5,276 bases of DNA, from the NCBI GenBank assembly GCA_946885845.1, contig CAMPHJ010000092.1, forward strand, positions 1-5,276. The letters run 5' to 3'. Position 1 is the first letter of the stretch. Each line of letters begins with the position of its first letter. Below the pieces are notes generated by a model. That model saw nothing but the letters and a program-made list of their open reading frames with translations, was not told the DNA's origin and made no database searches. Made by a program: the position numbers and the translations under genes. Positions 5,053 through 5,276 of the stretch are shown here, in pieces. This stretch comes from an uncultured Sphingobium sp. GTDB lineage: Bacteria; Pseudomonadota; Alphaproteobacteria; Sphingomonadales; Sphingomonadaceae.

Positions 5053-5276
5053 ATGCACCTCAAGGACCTCAAAAAGAAATCGCCCGCCGACCTTGTCACC
5101 ATGGCGGAGGAGCTGGGCGTCGAAGGCGCGTCGACCCTGCGCAAGCAAGATCTGATGTTCGCAATCCTCAAGGCCGAGGCGGAAAATGGCGAACAGATCA
5201 TGGGCGAGGGCACGATTGAGGTATTGCCCGACGGCTTCGGCTTTCTGCGGTCGCCGGAAGCCAATTTTCTTGCCGG
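5053..5276 (+). CDS. rho: Transcription termination factor Rho, N-terminal part (3' partial)
   Basis: The frame is open from ATG (5053-5055) to the window edge, giving 74 residues of Rho, the hexameric RNA-dependent ATPase/helicase that ends transcription. The start [20 protein letters not shown] followed by [12 protein letters not shown] (29-40) is the Rho N-terminal helical domain. [22 protein letters not shown] (51-72) begins the cold-shock-like RNA-binding domain, with the aromatic RNP1-type residues GFGFL. This matches E. coli Rho closely in order and spacing ([28 protein letters not shown]). The ATPase core with Walker motifs lies beyond the window. No clear Shine-Dalgarno precedes the ATG (GGACTCAAGTCGA), but the N-terminus aligns with the family start, so the start is safe. 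Confidence 0.97.
   Translation, partial: MHLKDLKKKSPADLVTMAEELGVEGASTLRKQDLMFAILKAEAENGEQIMGEGTIEVLPDGFGFLRSPEANFLA

Overview
The window reads as ordinary chromosome from an alphaproteobacterium, most likely a sphingomonad (Sphingobium/Sphingomonas type). The reasons are the high G+C with G/C-rich third codon positions, the character of the proteins (an LptE opening CGLRPVY after its lipobox, and a DNA polymerase III delta subunit of alphaproteobacterial type), and a REP-like intergenic palindrome resembling one I remember as common in sphingomonads. Genus assignment is inference.

Layout, all main genes on the + strand: the 3' end of leuS (1-330); a 98-bp gap holding a nested inverted repeat (339-414); lptE (429-926), an outer-membrane lipoprotein for LPS export; holA (923-1948), joined to lptE by a 4-bp TTGA overlap and started with TTG; a short gap with a plausible promoter whose predicted +1 is the A of the next start codon; msrB (2007-2411), methionine-R-sulfoxide reductase; a 108-bp gap with a weak hairpin; a class A bifunctional penicillin-binding protein (2520-4598); a 454-bp gap (4599-5052); and the 5' end of rho (5053 to the window edge).

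The 454-bp gap is the least explained part. On its - strand are two short open frames joined by a GTGA overlap: a 43-codon frame with a CPTCG motif (4750-4881) and a 52-codon frame (4595-4753). The stop codon of the second interlocks with the stop codon of the PBP gene. They may be a small gene pair, one frameshifted gene, or chance. The same gap holds a CTTGAC-type promoter candidate for rho, a GC-rich hairpin in the rho leader, and a pair of mutually exclusive hairpins.

Functionally the genes are housekeeping: translation (LeuRS), envelope building (LptE, PBP), replication (HolA), oxidative repair (MsrB) and transcription termination (Rho). leuS-lptE-holA looks like one transcription unit; msrB, the PBP gene and rho probably have their own promoters. 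I see no mobile element, CRISPR array, tRNA or rRNA, and no obvious new multi-gene system. The best leads are the hidden - strand frames, the REP-like element and the predicted leaderless msrB.
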